From an uncultured Clostridia bacterium (GTDB taxonomy: Bacteria; Bacillota; Clostridia; Christensenellales; Aristaeellaceae): a stretch of DNA of 33,020 bases. Below the pieces are notes generated by a model. It ran no database searches and had not been told where the DNA came from. It saw only the letters and a program-made list of their open reading frames with translations. Shown piece after piece: positions 32,474 to 33,020 of this stretch. Each line of letters starts with the position of its first letter. The stretch's first letter is position 1. The stretch spans positions 1 through 33,020 of the forward strand of contig CAMJPQ010000037.1 in NCBI GenBank assembly GCA_946407745.1, read 5' to 3'. Made by a program: the position numbers and the translations under genes.

Positions 32474-32980
32474 CTAATTGGATAGGCTCTTTAGCAAGAT
32501 GTTGAGATTTGTATGTCGCTTGAGGGAATTCATATCAAACTGTATGAAATTCCATGATTCTTGAAATGGACCATCGAAGCATATATTATCACCAAATATT
32601 GACTGATTCAAATCATCAGGGTGTTTGCAGTGAGTTGCAAAATATCTTGCATTTTGCCCCTTTGACTTTGCTGCGGGATTCTGAGTTCCGAACAGCACAT
32701 GATCCATATTGCATGACACAAAGAATACCTCATACGGGATATTATCGATTTTGGGAACAGACAAGAGCTTTCTGATTGCTTTTGCCTTCTTTCTATTCCT
32801 ACCGACAATAAACGCTCTATCTCCACATCTGATACCATCCTCATTGTACTCCACATCGCCGACGTCATCTGCAATAATGGCACTTTCAGGGATGAATGCA
32901 CCATCGGTATTGACTACGTGGACTATCTTTGCAACGTCAGATGGTGCAACTGGGTGGAATGGATGTAATGGCATCCACAT
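32474..32980 (-). CDS. Unrecognised accessory protein, probably truncated at its N-terminus by a frameshift
   Basis: I cannot name this family. The 168-residue frame has an ordered core (IVHVVNTDGAFIPESAIIADD, RCGDRAFIVGRNRKKAKAIRKL) and a C-terminal block (FFVSCNMDHVLFG, DGPFQESWNFIQFDMNSLKRHTN) that looks conserved. The true beginning seems to lie in another phase: a frame from 33020 reads LNALYNLLTRTYVDAITSIPPS before a stop at 32937, directly leading into SDVAKIVHVV in this frame. So the entry may be the 3' part of a larger, frameshifted gene running off the right edge. A start at 32974 (AAGGA 9 nt upstream) is an alternative. Codon use is AT-rich, unlike all other genes in the window. 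Confidence 0.55.
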   Translation of the reverse strand: MWMPLHPFHPVAPSDVAKIVHVVNTDGAFIPESAIIADDVGDVEYNEDGIRCGDRAFIVGRNRKKAKAIRKLLSVPKIDNIPYEVFFVSCNMDHVLFGTQNPAAKSKGQNARYFATHCKHPDDLNQSIFGDNICFDGPFQESWNFIQFDMNSLKRHTNLNILLKSLSN

Positions 32981-33020
32981 ATGTCCTTGTCAGCAAGTTG
33001 TACAAAGCATTGAGATGCAT

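Overview
The window looks like chromosomal core DNA from a high-GC, low-copy-repeat member of the Firmicutes, class Clostridia (perhaps Christensenellales or Oscillospirales; the order is a guess). The basis is a PolC-type replicative polymerase, an MraZ/FtsL/DivIB-type division cluster, a meso-diaminopimelate-type MurE (DNPR motif), MsmX-type sugar ATPase, PepF, AGGAGG ribosome-binding sites and sigma-A-like promoters. GC content is high by eye up to about position 32,190 and then drops clearly. I saw no rRNA, tRNA, CRISPR array or intact insertion sequence.

Layout, left to right. (1) 1-3371, minus: the N-terminal three quarters of polC, running off the left edge. (2) 3630-4787, plus: an orphan MsmX/UgpC-type ATPase with its own promoter and terminator. 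(3) 4861-9900, plus: a five-gene unit (66-aa Cys-rich protein, 125-aa unknown protein, DNA topoisomerase III, oligoendopeptidase F, 113-aa acidic unknown protein) from a TTGCCA/TATACT promoter to a bidirectional terminator. (4) 9913-12784, minus: ftsA-ftsZ with their own promoter and a possible 19-codon leader ORF. (5) 12817-19087, minus: a stripped-down division/cell-wall cluster mraZ-ftsL-murE-mraY-murD-ftsQ, without rsmH, ftsI, murF, ftsW, murG, murB or murC. (6) 19211-20710, minus: an acidic zinc-ribbon protein and a COG1768-like metallophosphoesterase behind a perfect-consensus promoter. (7) 20753-28780, minus: an apparent eight-gene unit: GH20 hexosaminidase, proB, proA, SAM methyltransferase, hslO, a membrane-anchored unknown, and a FecCD/FecE-type metal-chelate importer lacking its binding protein. 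(8) 28790-32191, minus: ileS, type-2-like, with an altered HIGH motif and no visible T-box. (9) 32192-33020: AT-richer DNA holding one unrecognised, apparently frameshifted gene, probably the edge of an accessory region.

Functionally the window joins replication and topology (polC, topB), septum assembly (ftsL, ftsQ, ftsA, ftsZ, mraZ), the lipid-linked peptidoglycan precursor pathway (murD, murE, mraY), proline synthesis (proBA), redox-regulated chaperoning (hslO), nutrient uptake (msmX, fecCD/fecE) and isoleucine charging (ileS). The most unusual points are the gutted dcw cluster with no rsmH beside mraZ, the small-protein/topB unit, the HHGT motif in IleS, promoters of core genes that share a TTGCATTC -35 region, and the frameshifted AT-rich gene at the right edge. 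I did not find a clear new multi-gene system.
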